Part shown: piece by piece, positions 16,901-23,912 of the stretch | Layout: each line of letters starts with the position of its first letter | How positions within the stretch are numbered: position 1 is the stretch's first letter | Assembly (NCBI GenBank): GCA_944354265.1 | Contig: CALVPX010000003.1 | Span: forward strand, 1-64,000 | Reading direction: 5' to 3' | Origin: an uncultured Clostridia bacterium | GTDB taxonomy: Bacteria; Bacillota; Clostridia; Christensenellales; Borkfalkiaceae | DNA length: 64,000 bases | Notes under the pieces: model-generated | The model's database searches: none | Told to the model about the DNA's origin: nothing | What the model saw: only the letters and a program-made list of their open reading frames with translations | Translations under genes and position numbers: made by a program

Positions 16901-17547
16901 TATTTGCGGGCGTTTTCTGCCGCCTTTGCAAGGGGGGCGAGCTGCCTCTCCACCTCCTGCATTCTCTGCACGAACACGAACAGATTGTCGCGGGCGGCCG
17001 AAAGCTTTCTTTCGGCGTCGGCCTTTCTGTCCTTGAACACTATGATGCCCGTGGCCTCCTCGAATATGGAGCGGCGCTCCTCCGGGCGGGAATTCATTAT
17101 CTGCGCGATTCGCCCCTGACCGATTATGGAGTAGCCCTCCTTGGCGGCGCCTGCGCCGTGCAAAAGAGCCGTCAGCACCTTCATTCTTGAGGGTTGACGG
17201 TTTAAAATATATTCGCTTTCGCCGTCGCGGTAGAGGCGGCGTGTCATTTCAACTTCGTCGCAGTCGATATCGAATATGCGGTTGGTGTTGTCGAAGGTCA
17301 AAGTGACCTCGCAGAAGGACATCTTTTTGCGCTTTTCCGTGCCGGAGAAGATGACGTCCATCATCTGCGTGCCGCGCATCTGCTTTGCCGACTGCTCGCC
17401 GAGCACCCAACGAATGGCGTCGGCAACATTGCTCTTGCCGCAGCCGTTGGGTCCGACGATACATGTTACGCCGTCCGAAAGGTTTATTTCGGTGGGGTCG
17501 GCAAACGACTTGAAGCCGACGAGTCTTATGGATTTGAACTGAATCAT
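13945..17547 (-). CDS. smc: Chromosome segregation ATPase SMC
   Basis: A 1200-residue SMC protein, the condensin ATPase that organises and segregates the chromosome with ScpA/ScpB. Walker A GPNGCGKSNV near residues 32-41, two long coiled coils, a hinge around 500-650 (YIYSVKRLMSDARNN..., ETAFGGAMQNIITA), the C-motif LLSGGEQALTAIA and Walker B FCVLDEIEAALDEANV. Length is normal for the family. The ATG at 17547 has GAGG five bases upstream and gives the standard MIQFKSIRLVGFKSF start; the frame upstream is repeat sequence. It is separated from rnc by a 418-base repeat-filled gap and from ftsY by 510 bases. Confidence 0.97.
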   Translation of the reverse strand: MIQFKSIRLVGFKSFADPTEINLSDGVTCIVGPNGCGKSNVADAIRWVLGEQSAKQMRGTQMMDVIFSGTEKRKKMSFCEVTLTFDNTNRIFDIDCDEVEMTRRLYRDGESEYILNRQPSRMKVLTALLHGAGAAKEGYSIIGQGRIAQIMNSRPEERRSIFEEATGIIVFKDRKADAERKLSAARDNLFVFVQRMQEVERQLAPLAKAAENARKYRELYSNLRHHEVNTYIYRHDTAEGERSKINAKIASFNAEIDRLAEQSSALLKEYDECRSLLSSADDKLKVLYDKRVSYSVGIAQTSGESKVFKEKANAVKQQLQQAQDDIAYSTKRIGEIDKEVKRTEDYAGKNTARLNNLQAACENLRAQISSLSESIAQYEYMTGEHRKKVMDTFKDLSDIKESMGSLSAKKELINERIDEVNSVMERIKGEHASLKAEYDEAIAEQERLNALLGSENTLVAEADAKVKEAEDRLQNLISEIYSIRADINSLGEKLKTYQALRDRFEGYIYSVKRLMSDARNNPSLNSKIMGLIADVVSTQREYEVAIETAFGGAMQNIITATREDAQTLILYLKNNRAGQVTFLPVDALRPRYENEQIKSARREPGAIGFAIDLVTYDKKFENVIHNLLGNTLICDDIRSATAIAKKYPRAFKIVTLDGDVISTTGSMTGGSRRENSANLLANERNLKEIEEQIEHKKSALSRAEVKKESAETDRQGAVGAREQLRERLQSAGNELAACMQRASGLLSNVTDKESEYAAYSQSKRELEGKMAELDSQFSSTSQGASSLSEQSDKASSEMDDMSIKYEKLLEERNSKVEKLNGYQVEMASLQSAVKGNRESVDRLTAERAELITKVSSLEALLPRMQSEFEDFTDKAARAALSKDEEEELDRVIKQIEELEETKRTLNERTERVNSDRLQTYEDSEKLKEKLHAAELNLQKIDSDLENLQARISEEYQLDYEGCLEYKEEGYDISVSANAIANYKRQLTMLGPVNHNAVEEYEEISARYNRMCQDKADLEKGIEDLTVALNEIRDEMLKIFNEGFNTINQNFQRTFKELFGGGRAELQLDYTDCDDPLNAGVEIIASPPGKKLSKISLLSGGEQALTAIAILFAIIAMRPMPFCVLDEIEAALDEANVGRYARYLKRFAEKTQFIVITHRKPTMENADVLFGVTMEEKGVSKIVSVKLSEVESKLGGDTISD

Positions 17548-17557
17548 AAATACCTCA

Positions 17558-17740
17558 TTAACGCAAGTGGTGCCTTGGCCGAAGGCATCCACTTGCCGTT
17601 ATTTGCGGGGTCAACCCCGCTTGCCGCGATTTTTTTGCCCACGATTAAATAATCGCGGCAATTCACCCCGCTGAGGCGAAAGGATTCGCAAATTGGGGCC
17701 TTTCACCCGAAAGCGCGGTTTCGGGTGAAAACATAATTGT
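17558..17740 (+). repeat. Family C element, copy C3 (opposite orientation to smc)
   Basis: Terminal hairpin TTAACGCAAGTGG...CCACTTGCCGTTA with an inner TGCCTT/AAGGCA stem, then GCGGGG/CCCCGC, a TTGCCGCGAT...ATCGCGGCAA stem, the invariant AATTCACCCCGCTGAGGC, GCGAAAGGATTCGC, AAATTGGGGCC and CACCCGAAA/TTTCGGGTG. It touches the smc ribosome-binding region; the gene upstream of the gap, rnc, is co-oriented with smc. Confidence 0.7.
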
Positions 17741-17965
17741 GCGCCGTTGGCGCATGAATGGATGGGCGTGCACTACTTGCCCCCCTTGTGTAAAGGGGGG
17801 ATCAAAGGGGGGATTGTAGGCGGCTGAGCCGCCACAGTAATTGAAATAAGTTAACAATCCCTCAGTCGCTCCGCGACAGCTCCCTTTACACAAGGGAGCC
17901 TGAATAGCGGCACAACCGCTCAGTCACGCTACGCGTGGCATTTCGCGCAATGCGTGAAGCGCAAT
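17741..17965. repeat. Family E element E2 and a decayed family A remnant
   Basis: CCCCCCTTGTGTAAAGGGGG (17779 on) and CTCCCTTTACACAAGGGAG (about 17880-17899) form the two ends of a family E element that also contains GGGATTG and CAATCCCTCAGTCGC. At 17930-17965 the pieces GGCATTTCGCGC and GCGTGAAGCGC look like a worn family A unit next to the rnc stop. No gene in 17548-17965. Confidence 0.6.
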
Positions 17966-18595
17966 TCATTGGCTTTGTTCGCCGAACAGAGCCGCATATG
18001 CCGCCCTTGCGGCGGCGCGCTTTGCCGAGGCGGTGTTTGCACCGCGGCCGACGAAGGTCAGCCCCTCTGCCTGTACCGTGACGGCGAAGTCGTGCCTATC
18101 GCCTTCGCCCATGTCCACGCCGTGGCTGTAGACGGGCAGCGGCCTTCTGTTTGCCTGAAGCGCCTCCTGCAGGAGGGCTATGTAGTCGCGCTCCTCCCTT
18201 TCAAAGTCAAGGGTGCGCAGTATGAATGCTTTTGCTTCCTCCATGCCGCCGTCGAGGTAGATGGCGGCGGTTATTGCCTCGTACGCGGAGGGAATCGCCT
18301 TTTTGTTGTTGAACTGCCCCTTGGGCTTTATCAGCGCCCTGTCGAGCCCGAGAGAGAGGGAAATTTGGGTGAGTGCGCGGTCGTTGACGACGCACTTTTT
18401 GCGGGAGGTTATGCCCCCTTCGTCCAACCCCTCGGCAAAGAACTTTTCGGCGGCGACGAAGCCTATCAAGGAGTCGCCCAGACACTCTAAACTTTCGTTG
18501 TTGAAGTGCTCGTCCGCACCCTTTAAGGTGAGGGCGCGGCGAAGGAGCGATTTGTCCTTGAATTTATAGCCTAAGGCGTGCTCCAAATCAGTCAT
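17966..18595 (-). CDS. rnc: Ribonuclease III
   Basis: A 209-residue RNase III, the double-strand-specific endonuclease that processes rRNA and structured mRNAs. The signature segment reads FNNESLECLGDSLIGFVAAEKFF (normal form NERLEFLGDAVL), with the second acidic site in the AITAAIYLDGGMEEA stretch; a dsRNA-binding domain fills the C-terminal 70 residues (ALQEALQANRRPLPVY, ANTASAKRAAARAAYAAL). The ATG lies inside the plsX end (8-base overlap), so plsX and rnc are translationally coupled. In many Clostridia acpP sits between them; it is absent here. Confidence 0.94.
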   Translation of the reverse strand: MTDLEHALGYKFKDKSLLRRALTLKGADEHFNNESLECLGDSLIGFVAAEKFFAEGLDEGGITSRKKCVVNDRALTQISLSLGLDRALIKPKGQFNNKKAIPSAYEAITAAIYLDGGMEEAKAFILRTLDFEREERDYIALLQEALQANRRPLPVYSHGVDMGEGDRHDFAVTVQAEGLTFVGRGANTASAKRAAARAAYAALFGEQSQ

Positions 18596-19622
18596 CTTCG
18601 GTGGCGATGACCGAGCTCAGGTCGGCCTGTTCTAAAAGACTTTCGACCTTTTGAATGAGCCCCGAGCGGTAGAGTTCGGCCGCCTTGTGGACGGCGTTGC
18701 ATATTGAAATTGCCGAGGATGAGCCGTGGTTTTTGACGACCACCTTCTTTACGCCGAGCAGCATTGCCCCGCCTGCGGCCTCGAAATCGAGGTCGGCGCG
18801 CATGCGCTTTATGGCGCTCTTGCAGAGCAGCGCGCCTATTTTTGACTTGAAGTCGGCGGTGAGCTGCTTTTTCATGGTCTTGAGTATCATCTTGGCGGTG
18901 CCCTCCATGGTCTTTAAGGCGACGTTGCCCGAAAAGCCGTCGGAGACCACCACGTCGATATCGGCGGTGTTGATGTCGCGCCCCTCGATGTTGCCGACGA
19001 AGTTTATGCCCTTCATCTGCTTTAAGTACTTGTATGCCTGTTGATGGACGGGATCGCCCTTGTGCTCCTCAGTGCCGTTGTTCAAAAGGCCGACCTTGGG
19101 ACTCTTTACGCCCAAACCGACAGTTGAGTAGGCCGAGCCGAGCAGGGCAAATTGGCAGAGCATGGAGGGCTTGCACTCGGCATTGGCGCCGCAGTCGCAC
19201 AGCACGACCATTTTGCCGTTGACGTTGGGCACGGCGGGGGTGAGAGCGGGGCGCTTTATGCCCCTTATTCTGCCGAGTATGAGCTGACCGCCGACTATTG
19301 TTGCACCCGTAGAGCCTGCGGTGACGAGGCCGGCGATGTCGTCGTTCTTCTTGAGCATCCAAAAGGCCTGCATGAGCGAGGAATTCTTCTTTTTCACCGC
19401 CTCGGTGGGGATGTCATTCATGTCGATGACGTCGGGACAGTCGACGATCTCTAACCTGTCCTTGGGATAGGATAAATCTTTGAGGCAGTTTTCAAGGTCT
19501 GCCTTTCTGCCCGTCAGGATGACGTATAAATTTTTGTCCTCGTTTAAGGCGCGGGCGACGCCCTGACAGGTGCTGACGGGGGCGTTGTCGCCGCCCATTC
19601 CGTCGACTATAATTTTATCCAT
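18588..19622 (-). CDS. plsX: Phosphate acyltransferase PlsX
   Basis: A 344-residue PlsX, which makes acyl-phosphate from acyl-ACP for phospholipid synthesis. The N-terminus MDKIIVDGMGGDNAP is the family signature, followed by AGSTGATIVGGQLILGRI and DGFSGNVALKTMEG. ATG 19622 is chosen because it gives this standard start; GTG at 19628, nearer to the AAGGGGG stretch, would add two residues. It is the first gene of the plsX-rnc-smc-ftsY run. Its leader contains a full terminator hairpin downstream of the promoter (19662-19733), so expression may be controlled by attenuation. The fapR and rpmF genes often found next to plsX are not here. Confidence 0.94.
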   Translation of the reverse strand: MDKIIVDGMGGDNAPVSTCQGVARALNEDKNLYVILTGRKADLENCLKDLSYPKDRLEIVDCPDVIDMNDIPTEAVKKKNSSLMQAFWMLKKNDDIAGLVTAGSTGATIVGGQLILGRIRGIKRPALTPAVPNVNGKMVVLCDCGANAECKPSMLCQFALLGSAYSTVGLGVKSPKVGLLNNGTEEHKGDPVHQQAYKYLKQMKGINFVGNIEGRDINTADIDVVVSDGFSGNVALKTMEGTAKMILKTMKKQLTADFKSKIGALLCKSAIKRMRADLDFEAAGGAMLLGVKKVVVKNHGSSSAISICNAVHKAAELYRSGLIQKVESLLEQADLSSVIATEDD

Positions 19623-19661
19623 GGTCACATTTCCCCCTTGGTAGTTTGTATTTCTATGCGG

Positions 19662-19733
19662 AAAAAAGCACGCCTTGCGCGGCGTGCAACACTCCGCTTA
19701 TATGATTATATCATATATAGCGGCAAAAGACAA
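19662..19733 (-). promoter_or_regulatory. plsX promoter with operator-like palindrome and leader terminator
   Basis: On the minus strand TTGTCT (19733-19728), 17-base spacer, TATAAT (19710-19705). The -10 is overlapped by the inverted repeat ATATGAT-TAT-ATCATAT (19700-19716). About ten bases after the expected start point is the hairpin GCACGCC...GGCGTGC (19687-19668) followed by TTTTTT, an intrinsic terminator between promoter and plsX. Confidence 0.65.
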
Positions 19734-19828
19734 TAATTTTTCGGCAATTATTGGCGGGCGAAGATTGCTGATTTTGTCGGCAGGCGTTTAAACGAAGTGA
19801 AGGAAGCATATAATAATAGTGGCAACTG

Positions 19829-19857
19829 TTGACAAATGGTGTTTTTTATTGTATAAT
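19829..19857 (+). promoter_or_regulatory. Promoter of the toxin-antitoxin-like pair
   Basis: TTGACA (19829-19834), 17-base spacer, TATAAT (19852-19857): exact consensus boxes, followed by AGGAGG before the ATG at 19887. Confidence 0.85.
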
Positions 19858-19886
19858 TGACTTACTAAAGAGAGGAGGTTTGACCG

Positions 19887-20054
19887 ATGGCAACGATTTC
19901 GTTTAAAGAAGATATTGAGATTGCAGACAACAACAAGGCCAAGGAACTTGCCGCGGCGCTCAAACAGCCGCGAGACAGCAGCATAAAGTCGTCCCAGCCG
20001 GGCAAACTGCCCGAAAACGCAGGTTCGATATGGTTCAGGCGCTCAGACAAATAA
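19887..20054 (+). CDS. Putative antitoxin, 55 residues
   Basis: A 55-residue protein too short for most gene finders but with a consensus promoter and a strong AGGAGG site. The N-terminus MATISFKEDIEIADNNKAKE suggests one beta strand followed by a helix (NNKAKELAAALKQ), and the rest is a flexible Ser/Pro/Gly tail ending WFRRSDK. This strand-helix-tail layout and its 25-base overlap with the following GNAT gene are typical of antitoxins. No known DNA-binding motif is certain; the start could be half of a ribbon-helix-helix. I do not recognise the family by name. Confidence 0.65.
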   Translation: MATISFKEDIEIADNNKAKELAAALKQPRDSSIKSSQPGKLPENAGSIWFRRSDK

Positions 20055-20587
20055 TTTCACTTGATGACTATGATGAAGCCTCTTTAACGGAGGCTTTATC
20101 CACGTTTGAGTGCGCCCATCCAGACATGGAGGACTCTGCCGACGTTATGCGCTTTTTGCGCGAGGACGCCATTGCCATGGAGAGGGCGGGACTGACGCGT
20201 ACATACCTGTTAGTAAACGACGGCGCATGGGCTGACGGAAGGCTGCAGATAGACGGTTATTTTTCGCTCGCACTCAAAATTTTAAACTTTAAGAACAACA
20301 TAGACGGCGAAATTTTATATGAATTGTTTGGCGACAGGGACAAGCACAACTGCCCCGCCTATCTGATAGGTCAGCTTGCCCGCAGCCAAAGCGCCCCGCA
20401 GGGTGCAGGCAGACAGTTTTTGAATACTGCGCTGAGCTATATTGCAAACGCAAGCGACCTTGTCGGAGGCAGGATTGTGTACCTTGACAGCCTGCCCGAG
20501 AGGCAGCAATATTACCAAAGTCAGGGCTTCAGATTTTTGCAGAACAAGCACAAGAGCCGCCTGATACAGATGTACCGAATAATATGA
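20030..20587 (+). CDS. GNAT-family acetyltransferase, probable toxin
   Basis: A 185-residue GNAT N-acetyltransferase. The acetyl-CoA motif is in SAPQGAGRQFLNTALSYI (Q-x-x-G-x-G/A-like), preceded by the strand PAYLIGQLARS and followed by GGRIVYLDSLPERQQYYQSQGF, with the usual final Tyr-rich element. The arrangement, downstream of and overlapping a 55-residue protein and with its own terminator, matches GNAT toxins of the TacT/AtaT kind that acetylate aminoacyl-tRNA; that role is inference. It could instead be an ordinary acetyltransferase. The start ATG at 20030 has AGG ten bases upstream, so translation probably depends on coupling to the first gene. Confidence 0.75.
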   Translation: MVQALRQIISLDDYDEASLTEALSTFECAHPDMEDSADVMRFLREDAIAMERAGLTRTYLLVNDGAWADGRLQIDGYFSLALKILNFKNNIDGEILYELFGDRDKHNCPAYLIGQLARSQSAPQGAGRQFLNTALSYIANASDLVGGRIVYLDSLPERQQYYQSQGFRFLQNKHKSRLIQMYRII

Positions 20588-20593
20588 ACGATT

Positions 20594-20623
20594 GCAGCAA
20601 CCAAGCGGTTGCTGCGTTTTTTT
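20594..20623 (+). terminator. Intrinsic terminator after the GNAT gene
   Basis: GCAGCAACC / GGTTGCTGC (9 bp, loop AAGC) followed by GTTTTTTT. Confidence 0.9.
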
Positions 20624-20628
20624 GCACG

Positions 20629-21891
20629 CTAAATTTCAGGAGCGTCTGCGGGCGAAGAAGGTGAGGGCTGACGGCGGACGGTGGGGGCTGCGGCGTACCT
20701 GTCGCGGCGGATGAGCTTTTGGTTGCGCACGCCGTTCCTCTCCTCGACGAGGTAGCCCTCGCTTATGGTGCCCTCGGTCCCGCGGGAGATTATGCCCTCC
20801 TCGCCCTCCTCCACTATGTCCTCCGGCTGCGGAATGGAGCCCGTCACGCGCGAGACGAAGGAGCGTTCGACGCCGTCAGGCAGGCCGTAGATGGAGCAGG
20901 TAACGGCGCCCCTTGAGCAGCTCATGCGCACATATACGGGGGTCTGCCGCGTATTTGTGAACTTCAAATCGAAGTAGGTGCCGCTGACCATGGCGTCGCG
21001 CGAGGGGGCGACGTAGCTGACCTTTAAGGAGTGGGGGTGATACTCCGTAATGTCCATGCCCGAGAGCAGGGCGGCGTTGTAAATTGTGGTCGAAACCTGA
21101 CACACTCCCCCGCCCACGCCCTCGACAAACTGCCCGCCAGAGATTATTTTTGCGGGCAGAAAGCCGTTTGCCGCCGTGCGCGGGCCGACGGTGGAATTGA
21201 ACGAAAACGTGCACCCCGCGCCGAGAACGAGGCCGTTAATCTTTGAGCAGGCGAGGGCTATGTTCGACGAGCGAGTTGCATTGGAGCTGTCGAAATAGGT
21301 GGTGAAGGAATACAGCAGGGACGTTTCACGTTTTACGACGTCCATCGACTTTTTGCGCGCCCTGACCTGCGTGCGCAGCGTCACCCCGTCAAAGCCGCCG
21401 TTGAGCGACGAATTTATGTCGCCGAGCAGAGCCGAAGGGTCGGCGGTTACGCCGTCCCTTCCCTCGACATAGGTGAAGGGCGCGCCCGTTTTGTTGAAGA
21501 TGGCATAGGGCTCCACGGGCTCGCAGCTGACGGCGGCGCATATGCCGCGCGCTATGCGCTCCGCCCCGTTGAGGTAGACCGAGGTCTGCGAAAAGTACTG
21601 CCCATTCCTCTTGATCGAGCCGACAAGCTCGGGCAAATCGTCGCAAAAATTGAACTCGGGATAGGTGTAGCTATATGTGCATTGCCCCGCATATATTACG
21701 AGTTTATTGCCCTTTAAGCGCGCAATTTTTTGTTCGCGCACGCAGGCGACCGCCTGCGTGCGCGACATGCCGCTGACATTCACCCCGTCGACAAAAGTGC
21801 CGCGCGGCAGACCCCACATCCATGCCCCGAAAATTAAAAAGGCACCCACGGCGAGCGCGAGTACCGCAAGTGCTTTGTATGCTTTTTTCAA
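20629..21891 (-). CDS. VanW family protein, membrane-anchored
   Basis: A 420-residue extracytoplasmic protein: an N-terminal hydrophobic segment (ALAVLALAVGAFLIFGAW) acts as signal anchor, followed by a peptidoglycan-binding-like domain (about 30-200) and the VanW domain (CTFSFNSTVGPRTAANGF, GGQFVEGVGGGVCQVSTTIYNAAL, TEYHPHSLKVSYV). The C-terminal 60 residues are acidic then Pro/Ser-rich. VanW proteins are common in Firmicutes and their function is not settled, though a cell-wall role is likely. The start is a TTG that shares bases with the stop of the PHP gene (TTGA), with no clear ribosome site, so it is translationally coupled. Confidence 0.88.
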   Translation of the reverse strand: MKKAYKALAVLALAVGAFLIFGAWMWGLPRGTFVDGVNVSGMSRTQAVACVREQKIARLKGNKLVIYAGQCTYSYTYPEFNFCDDLPELVGSIKRNGQYFSQTSVYLNGAERIARGICAAVSCEPVEPYAIFNKTGAPFTYVEGRDGVTADPSALLGDINSSLNGGFDGVTLRTQVRARKKSMDVVKRETSLLYSFTTYFDSSNATRSSNIALACSKINGLVLGAGCTFSFNSTVGPRTAANGFLPAKIISGGQFVEGVGGGVCQVSTTIYNAALLSGMDITEYHPHSLKVSYVAPSRDAMVSGTYFDLKFTNTRQTPVYVRMSCSRGAVTCSIYGLPDGVERSFVSRVTGSIPQPEDIVEEGEEGIISRGTEGTISEGYLVEERNGVRNQKLIRRDRYAAAPTVRRQPSPSSPADAPEI

Positions 21892-22718
21892 AATTTTTTC
21901 AGCGCGTTCAACAGTGCCCCGTCGGGATAAAATTCGGGCGTGCCGACCGAGCGCGACCCCGTTGTAAAATGCGTATCCGACCCGCCCGTTATCAGCAGGT
22001 CAAACCTGTGCGCCATCTCCTTGTAGTAAGCCGTCTCTACTTCAGTATGCCCCGAATACACCGCCTCTATGCCGCTTAAACCGAGCGCTTTGAGGCGGGC
22101 AATTAATCCTTCTTTTGCCTGTTTTTCCATGGCTATCCTCCCCGGGTGCGCCACCGACGATATGCCGCCGCACTCGGCTATTACCTCTACGGCCTGTTCG
22201 GGCGAAAGCCTGCCTATGCGCGAGTGGGCGCACTTGCCGTCGGCAATGTAGGACAGGTAAAAATTACCTGCGCTGGACGCATAGCCAAGCTTTGCCGCCG
22301 CACGGCAGATGAACATGGAGTGCACGGGCGTGCCCTCCACCGTGCGCTCGGCGAGCACCGCCTCCATGGGCACGGTCATGCCCCGCTCCTTGAGTTTTTT
22401 CAAAGTGTCCTCGCAGCGGGCGAAGGAGCCCTCCACCGCCTCCCTGTAATATTTTTTGAAGGCGGGACAATTTTTATCTAGCCCGTAGCCCAAAATGTGC
22501 ACCTTTACGTCGCCGTAGGCGGAGATCTCTATGCCGTCGACGGCGCGTATGCCCGCCTCCTGCGCGAGCGATTTGACTTCGTCCGAGGCACCCATGGTGT
22601 CATGGTCGGTGACGCAGATAAGGCCAAGCCCTGCGCGCTTTGCCGCGGCGATCACGTCGGCGGGAGACTGCGTTCCGTCCGAATAATATGTGTGTATGTG
22701 CATATCTGCACGAATCAT
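21888..22718 (-). CDS. PHP-domain phosphoesterase
   Basis: A 276-residue PHP-domain protein of the 3',5'-nucleoside bisphosphate phosphatase / RNase AM type. Metal-binding motifs: ADMHIHTYYSDG, VTDHDTMGAS, DGIEISAYGDVKVHILGYGLD, and later SSVAHPGR and GGSDTHFTTG. The family trims 5' ends of RNA or hydrolyses pAp-type nucleotides; which one applies here is open. The ATG overlaps the recF stop by four bases (ATGA), and its own stop overlaps the vanW start, giving a tightly packed recF-PHP-vanW operon. Confidence 0.87.
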   Translation of the reverse strand: MIRADMHIHTYYSDGTQSPADVIAAAKRAGLGLICVTDHDTMGASDEVKSLAQEAGIRAVDGIEISAYGDVKVHILGYGLDKNCPAFKKYYREAVEGSFARCEDTLKKLKERGMTVPMEAVLAERTVEGTPVHSMFICRAAAKLGYASSAGNFYLSYIADGKCAHSRIGRLSPEQAVEVIAECGGISSVAHPGRIAMEKQAKEGLIARLKALGLSGIEAVYSGHTEVETAYYKEMAHRFDLLITGGSDTHFTTGSRSVGTPEFYPDGALLNALKKF

Positions 22719-23800
22719 CTCTTTATTGCACCTCCTTCTATCCTGATCCTCTTTGCGTCCCTGCCTGCGAGCACGCGCTCGGCATGCGTGCAGGTGAGAA
22801 TGGTCTGCAGCCCCTCGGTGCGGGCGACAAGTTTTTTGCGGCGGGCTAGGTCGAGCTCGGACAGCACGTCGTCGAGAATGAGCACGGGATATTCGCCGCT
22901 GACAGACTTGAAAATTTCCACCTCCGCAAGCTTTATGGCGAGCGCCGCCGTGCGCGTCTGCCCCTGCGAGGCGTAAGTTTTGGCGTCCTCGCCGTCTACC
23001 TTTATGTCTATGTCGTCGCGGTGAGGGCCCGAGGCGGTGAAGCCCAAGCGGATATCGCGGTCGTAGTTGTTCTTAAGTTCGTCGTACAGCCGCTCCTTGA
23101 GTTCGCCCTCCTCCCCCTTGTACTTCTTTTCGGGGGAAATTTCCAACCTCTCCTTTCCGTCGGTCAGAAAGGAGTGGGCCTCTGCTGCAAGGGGAGCGAG
23201 CTGCGCGATGTAGTCCGCCCTGCGCTTGGCCACCGTGGCGGCGTAGGTGCACAGCTGTTCATCCCAAACGGGCAGGGTGTCGAATACCATCTCCAAATCC
23301 TTATTCTTCAACAGGTTGTTGCGCTGTTCCAAGATGCGGTTGTACCGCGCAAGCGCCGTGTAGTACGGGCGGGACAGCTGCGAGAGGGAGATGTTCAAAA
23401 ACCTGCGACGCTCGTCCGGGCCGTCCTGAATGAGGCGCAGCTCCTGCGGGGAGAAGAACACGGCGTACAAGTTGCCCAACAGGTCGGCATTGCGGGTGAT
23501 TTTGTTGCCGTTTACCTTTATTTCGCGCCCGTTTTCGCGTATGGCGGCGCTCAGGGAAATTTCGCCGTAGCGGCCGAGGCACTCCGCAGAGATGCAGGCC
23601 TCGCCCGCGCCGTACTTAATGAGCTGCCTGTCGCGGCGGGCGCGGGGGGAAGTGCCCGTGCACAGATAAAAGACGGCCTCCGCACAGTTGGTCTTGCCCT
23701 GAGCGTTGCGGCCGGTGAGCACGTTGAGCCCCTGACAGAAATCAAACTGTTCTTCGGCGTAGTTTCTGAAATTTTTTAACAACAAATTTTTTATGCGCAT
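22715..23800 (-). CDS. recF: DNA replication and repair protein RecF
   Basis: A 361-residue RecF, an SMC-like ATPase that loads RecA at gaps with RecO/RecR. Walker A GRNAQGKTN at residues 30-38, signature YASQGQTRTAAL, Walker B VLILDDVLSELD, and the usual start MRIKNLLLKNFRNY. ATG 23800 has no clear Shine-Dalgarno sequence. recF is divergent from dnaA with only 112 bases between them; in most Firmicutes the order is dnaA-dnaN-recF on one strand, so this arrangement and the lack of dnaN point to a rearranged origin region. Confidence 0.94.
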   Translation of the reverse strand: MRIKNLLLKNFRNYAEEQFDFCQGLNVLTGRNAQGKTNCAEAVFYLCTGTSPRARRDRQLIKYGAGEACISAECLGRYGEISLSAAIRENGREIKVNGNKITRNADLLGNLYAVFFSPQELRLIQDGPDERRRFLNISLSQLSRPYYTALARYNRILEQRNNLLKNKDLEMVFDTLPVWDEQLCTYAATVAKRRADYIAQLAPLAAEAHSFLTDGKERLEISPEKKYKGEEGELKERLYDELKNNYDRDIRLGFTASGPHRDDIDIKVDGEDAKTYASQGQTRTAALAIKLAEVEIFKSVSGEYPVLILDDVLSELDLARRKKLVARTEGLQTILTCTHAERVLAGRDAKRIRIEGGAIKR

Positions 23801-23912
23801 TTTTTGTGCCAAAATACTGTACTTTGAAAGCAAATTGTACTATAATGTTAGAAAATTACTCTACTATTTTAGCACAAATCAATCAAAAACACAAAGGGAA
23901 TTGACGACAATT
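23801..23912. promoter_or_regulatory. Shared dnaA/recF promoter region
   Basis: A 112-base AT-rich divergent spacer. Plus-strand TATAAT at 23841-23846 (dnaA side) directly abuts minus-strand TACAAT at 23839-23834 (recF side). Neither has a good -35 box at 17 bases. No DnaA box (TTATCCACA or one-mismatch form) was seen here. Confidence 0.45.
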
